Assembly (NCBI RefSeq): GCF_024753135.1 | Contig: NZ_JANUGP010000004.1 | Coordinates: forward strand, 124,001 to 188,000 | Length of the DNA stretch: 64,000 nucleotides | From: Streptomyces pyxinicus | Lineage (GTDB): Bacteria > Actinomycetota > Actinomycetes > Streptomycetales > Streptomycetaceae | Reading direction: 5' to 3' | Part shown: positions 61,331 through 64,000 of the stretch, in pieces | Numbering within the stretch: the stretch's first letter is position 1 | Layout: every line of letters begins with the position of its first letter | Position numbers and translations under genes: made by a program | The notes under the pieces: generated by a model | Databases searched by the model: none | The model's input: only the letters and a program-made list of their open reading frames with translations | What the model was told of the DNA's origin: nothing

Positions 61331-61346
61331 GTCTCACTAACACACC
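61331..61346 (-). repeat. 16-bp phage motif copy
   Basis: GGTGTGTTAGTGAGAC between the scaffold and capsid genes. Confidence 0.75.
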
Positions 61347-61363
61347 GGCCCAGAAGGGGAAGC

Positions 61364-61897
61364 TCAGTACCTGCGCGAGCGCGCAGCCCGAGCGGCCTTG
61401 ACCGGGTCGAAGTCCTCGTCGCCATCGGACGGAGTCAGACCGCCACCGAGGGACTCGGGAGCCGGCGGCACGACAAGCTTCTGAAGCTCCTTCGCGTCGG
61501 CCTCCAGTTCCTCGGGCGACGAACCCGCCAGGCGCTTGGCCAGGGCCGGCGGCAGCTCGTACTTGGCTGCCACGTTGTTGAGCAGGATCTGCCGCTCCAG
61601 CGCGTCGTTCTGCGCCTTCAGCTCGGCGACCGCGGCCTCGAACTCCTCGACCGTCTTGGCCGACGAGAGCTTGGTTTCGGCCTCGCGCAGCTTCACGCGG
61701 TAGTTGGCCGCCTCGGCTCGCGCGTCCGTCAGCTCCTTGCGCAGCACCTCCGGAGGAACCGTTTCCTCCTGGGACTTCTCCTCGGTCGACTCCGCGCTAT
61801 CTCCCTGGTGAGCCTCGCCCTCCGCGAGCATCTGCGGGGTCTCCTCGTTCGGGGTGTCGTTCTCGGTGCTGGGGGCTTCCTGCTCGGGCACTCTCAC
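61364..61897 (-). CDS. Scaffolding-like protein
   Basis: A 177-residue acidic protein (VRVPEQEAPSTENDTPNEET). A disordered Glu-rich head, then coiled coil (LRKELTDARAEAANYRVKLR; EFEAAVAELKAQNDALERQI) and a basic end (PVKAARAARSRRY), as in phage scaffold proteins just before the capsid gene. GTG start overlaps the previous stop. Confidence 0.85.
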   Translation of the reverse strand: MRVPEQEAPSTENDTPNEETPQMLAEGEAHQGDSAESTEEKSQEETVPPEVLRKELTDARAEAANYRVKLREAETKLSSAKTVEEFEAAVAELKAQNDALERQILLNNVAAKYELPPALAKRLAGSSPEELEADAKELQKLVVPPAPESLGGGLTPSDGDEDFDPVKAARAARSRRY

Positions 61898-63030
61898 GCC
61901 TCCTGGACGTTCGGGGGTGTCTGCCGCGCCTCCTGGGCTGCGGCCTTCTGTTCCCGCCGGATGAACCGGCGCCAGGCGGACACAGCCGCCTTACCGGAGA
62001 GGCCCTTGGTGACCTTCGGCCACAGTTCCTCGTACCGGCGATTCAGCTCGTACAGCGCCGACGCCGACGAGCCCTTGTACTGCGCGAGGCTGTAGACCGG
62101 CTCCGCGTAGCAGTGACAGTTGTCGTGGTAGGCGTCGCCTTCAGCGAACGCCGCCGTGGCCTGCGACTTGTAGACGGGGCCGCGAGAGATGAGCATGGCG
62201 CACCACCCGCAGGGAGTACCGGAGCGCGAAAGCCTGATGTAGCCGATCACCCGGCGGTCCCTGGCCATGTGGTTCCACACGGTGGACCGGCCGCCGTTCA
62301 TCACCAGGCGCTCGGCGGTCGCCGCCTGCCGTGCGCCGGCCTGCTGATGGGCTTCCTCGCGTGCCTTGTCGACGTCCACCGCGGGCTTGGAGTCGTCGAT
62401 CACCGACGTCTTGCGCTCCAGGTTGGACGGGCCGAGCGCTTCGAGGATGACCCTCGCCTCAGCCTCTGCTTCCCGCTCGATCTGCTCCTCGCTCGGCTCC
62501 AGTCCGTCCAGCTCCTCAACCGCGATGCGGTCCTCGTCCAGCTCGGCGTCGGCCTCCGGGGCTGACGTCTGCTCGGACGCGGGCTGTGCCTCCCCGCCGG
62601 CTTCCCCGGACTCGCCGGTCGCGGCCTGCGGGGAGGAGTCGGAGGGTTCAGGCCGACCGGCGCCTGACGGCTCCTCCAGGGAGCCGCCAGCGGCTTCACC
62701 AGCCAGTTCAGCGAACTCTCGCCGCAAGGTGTCCAGGGTCACGTACGTGGGCTCTGGGTGGTACGGATCGGCCACCGTCGAACCCGTGCGCAGGGCGCGG
62801 GCCAGACGGTAGTAGGCGCGAGCCAGATCACGGCTCATACGCCGCCGGGTCATCACCAGTGTGATGGCCCGGCGGAGCCACGCCGTGGACGTGGTGGCCC
62901 TCGCGGTGACGGGGACCGCCTTCCACAGCTTCAGCGCCTCGTCCACGGTGCCCGCCCCGATCTGGGTCAGGGCCACCTGGAAGGCGGCGGATACGCGATC
63001 AGCCTCAGCCTGTCGGGCTGCGGACGTCAC
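61894..63030 (-). CDS. MuF/VG15-type minor head protein
   Basis: A 378-residue protein. N-terminal helical part (ADRVSAAFQVALTQIGAGTV), acidic Ser/Glu/Pro linker, then a cysteine cluster region GTPCGWCAMLISRGPVYKSQ and GDAYHDNCHCYAEPVYSLAQ, which is the VG15/MuF-type signature near portal genes. Role in head morphogenesis or protein injection. GTG start overlaps the portal stop. Confidence 0.78.
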   Translation of the reverse strand: MTSAARQAEADRVSAAFQVALTQIGAGTVDEALKLWKAVPVTARATTSTAWLRRAITLVMTRRRMSRDLARAYYRLARALRTGSTVADPYHPEPTYVTLDTLRREFAELAGEAAGGSLEEPSGAGRPEPSDSSPQAATGESGEAGGEAQPASEQTSAPEADAELDEDRIAVEELDGLEPSEEQIEREAEAEARVILEALGPSNLERKTSVIDDSKPAVDVDKAREEAHQQAGARQAATAERLVMNGGRSTVWNHMARDRRVIGYIRLSRSGTPCGWCAMLISRGPVYKSQATAAFAEGDAYHDNCHCYAEPVYSLAQYKGSSASALYELNRRYEELWPKVTKGLSGKAAVSAWRRFIRREQKAAAQEARQTPPNVQEA

Positions 63031-64000
63031 GCGGCGATCAGCCCCTCACGGGGGCTGGTGTCGACGGCCGGCGCCGGGGCGACGGACGGTGTCGCCCGCG
63101 TCAGCGCGGTGGCGAGCTGGCCGACAGAGTCCTCGTCCTCGGCCAGGTCCACCCAGTCCTCGTACTCGGTCTGGGTGACGCCCGGAACCCGCTTCCAAAG
63201 GCCCTTCTTCGGGATGCCGAGCTGCTCGGCGAGCTTGCCGAGAGCGTCAGCGGCCTGGGCCAAGCTGCGCGACTCCATGTCGCGCCACTGCACTTCGCCG
63301 TGGAAGTCCTCGGCGGCAGATGTGTCACCGTCCAGCTCTGCGGCCAGGCGGAAGACCCTCTCCCAGGACTCACCGAAGATGGACTGGAACTCGGAGACCT
63401 TCCGCTGAAGCGCGGTCTCGGCGGCCAGCAGTGCCTCCGCGGAGAGGTTGGCTATCTGGCCCAGCACGAAGTGGGCCGGGGTCTGGCTGATCGCGGCGAG
63501 GTGCCGGATGGACATGTCGATCGAGTCGATCAGCGAGCTGACCGGCCCGGCCGGCAACGACCCGAACCGTACGTCGGGGTCCTCGGCGAACAAAAAGCGG
63601 CGGGCGTTGTGGTTGATGGGCGCCGGAATCGGGTTGCCGGCCGCGTCGAGCTTCGGCCGGCTGTCGACCGCCTTGTCCGGGTCGGTCGTGATGTTGCCTT
63701 CCGCGTCCAGCATCTCCATCTGCATGGGCGGAGCCATGCCGGTGGCGTACCGGACCTCATGCGAGGTGTACGTCTGCGCGACCAGCAGGTCGAAGACGGT
63801 CTGGTTGATCCGGTCCTGGAGCGCGATCATCGGCTCCACGACGCCGACCGTGCGACCCTCCAGGTCGACGGACGCGGCGAACCGGGTGACCGGACACTCG
63901 CTCGCGCCGTGCCGCTTCAGGCGGGCCACGCGCACGCTGTCCGCATCGCCCTTCGCGGTGAAGGTGACGGCGTACTCGTAACTGCCGTCCCACATACGGG
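63027..64000 (-). CDS. Portal protein, C-terminal part (partial)
   Basis: At least 324 residues; continues past the right edge with no start in the window. SPP1 Gp6-like features: VGVVEPMIALQDRINQTVFD, SLIDSIDMSIRHLAAISQTP, LSAEALLAAETALQRKVSEF, the wing and stem helices of the ring. The portal forms the DNA entry ring. Terminase is expected further right. Confidence 0.85.
   Translation of the reverse strand, partial: RMWDGSYEYAVTFTAKGDADSVRVARLKRHGASECPVTRFAASVDLEGRTVGVVEPMIALQDRINQTVFDLLVAQTYTSHEVRYATGMAPPMQMEMLDAEGNITTDPDKAVDSRPKLDAAGNPIPAPINHNARRFLFAEDPDVRFGSLPAGPVSSLIDSIDMSIRHLAAISQTPAHFVLGQIANLSAEALLAAETALQRKVSEFQSIFGESWERVFRLAAELDGDTSAAEDFHGEVQWRDMESRSLAQAADALGKLAEQLGIPKKGLWKRVPGVTQTEYEDWVDLAEDEDSVGQLATALTRATPSVAPAPAVDTSPREGLIAA

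Larger units (their letters stand above)
34565..64000 (-). mobile_element. Tailed phage (siphovirus) genome, presumed prophage, right end outside the window
   Basis: About 29.4 kb of contiguous phage genes read leftward in the usual siphovirus order: head, connector, tail, fibres, lysis, then replication and nucleotide metabolism. Only one gene (45398-45850) is reversed. No integrase, excisionase, terminase or att repeat is present in the window, so they lie to the right or were lost. A 16-bp motif repeated about 18 times occurs throughout and not in the flanking host DNA. Left boundary lies between 34501 and 34565 if the graspetide genes are host genes, or near 28.7 kb if they are phage cargo. 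Confidence 0.85.

Noticed and set aside
34565..64000. CRISPR array in the motif-rich region
   Set aside because: Copies of the 16-bp motif are hundreds to thousands of bases apart with no regular spacers and no cas operon; the Cas4-like gene is a phage nuclease.

Overview
The window is high-GC actinobacterial DNA, almost certainly from a Streptomyces chromosome. Evidence: GTG/TTG starts and GTGA/ATGA start-stop overlaps are common, the left 28.6 kb keeps a gene order I recognise from the S. coelicolor SCO3542-SCO3563 region (topA, hppA, bldG and its partner, a tad/ssd cluster, acs), and the 6C RNA and a probable 6S-like RNA sit where they lie in that species. Names resting on that synteny come from memory, not from a search.

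Region 1 (1-28.7 kb, conserved chromosome). Leftward: the start of a membrane/thymidylate-kinase-like gene, topA, a small membrane protein, an unknown, a methyltransferase, a lipoprotein, a proton-pumping pyrophosphatase, and the bldG anti-anti-sigma/anti-sigma pair. Rightward: a DUF1998-type helicase. Then a leftward tad-like assembly cluster (ssd, tadA, two tadB/C-type membrane proteins, a pilin-like peptide, TadE, a TadE-like protein). Then 6C RNA, a HAD phosphatase, a probable 6S-like RNA, a degenerate-Fic-like protein with a 24-bp palindrome over its start codon, a CooC/MinD-type ATPase, a lipoprotein with a polysaccharide-deacetylase-like fold, a SulP transporter fused to a beta-carbonic anhydrase, and acs.

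Region 2 (28.7-34.5 kb, accessory island, rightward). A secreted low-complexity protein, an XRE/TPR regulator, three small overlapping genes, a structured leader, and a three-gene graspetide (ATP-grasp RiPP) system: precursor, ATP-grasp ligase and PIMT-type methyltransferase. This is a complete RiPP pathway lying against a prophage.

Region 3 (34.5 to beyond 64 kb, tailed-phage genome, nearly all leftward). From the right: portal (cut by the window edge), MuF/VG15-type head protein, scaffold, capsid, connector set, major tail protein, tail chaperones joined by a -1 frameshift, tape measure, distal and minor tail proteins, two fibres, DUF2746-like protein, amidase endolysin, holin. A control region at 44.6-45.4 kb holds a single rightward Lsr2-like gene, a leftward putative DNA-binding regulator, and a strong leftward promoter. 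Left of it are replication and nucleotide genes: Cas4/RecB-like nuclease, dCMP deaminase, RecA/DnaB-like ATPase, PD-(D/E)XK nuclease, CHC2 and Toprim primase parts, a metallophosphoesterase, two adjacent small proteins resembling sigma regions 2 and 4, and a B12-dependent ribonucleotide reductase. No integrase, terminase or att site is visible, so integration is inferred from the flanking chromosome.

The most notable find is a dispersed asymmetric 16-bp motif, RGTGTGWAAGNNNGAC, present about 18 times through the phage region at gene junctions and at the early promoter. It is arranged like the stoperators of cluster A mycobacteriophages but differs in sequence, which suggests an undescribed immunity system of that type.
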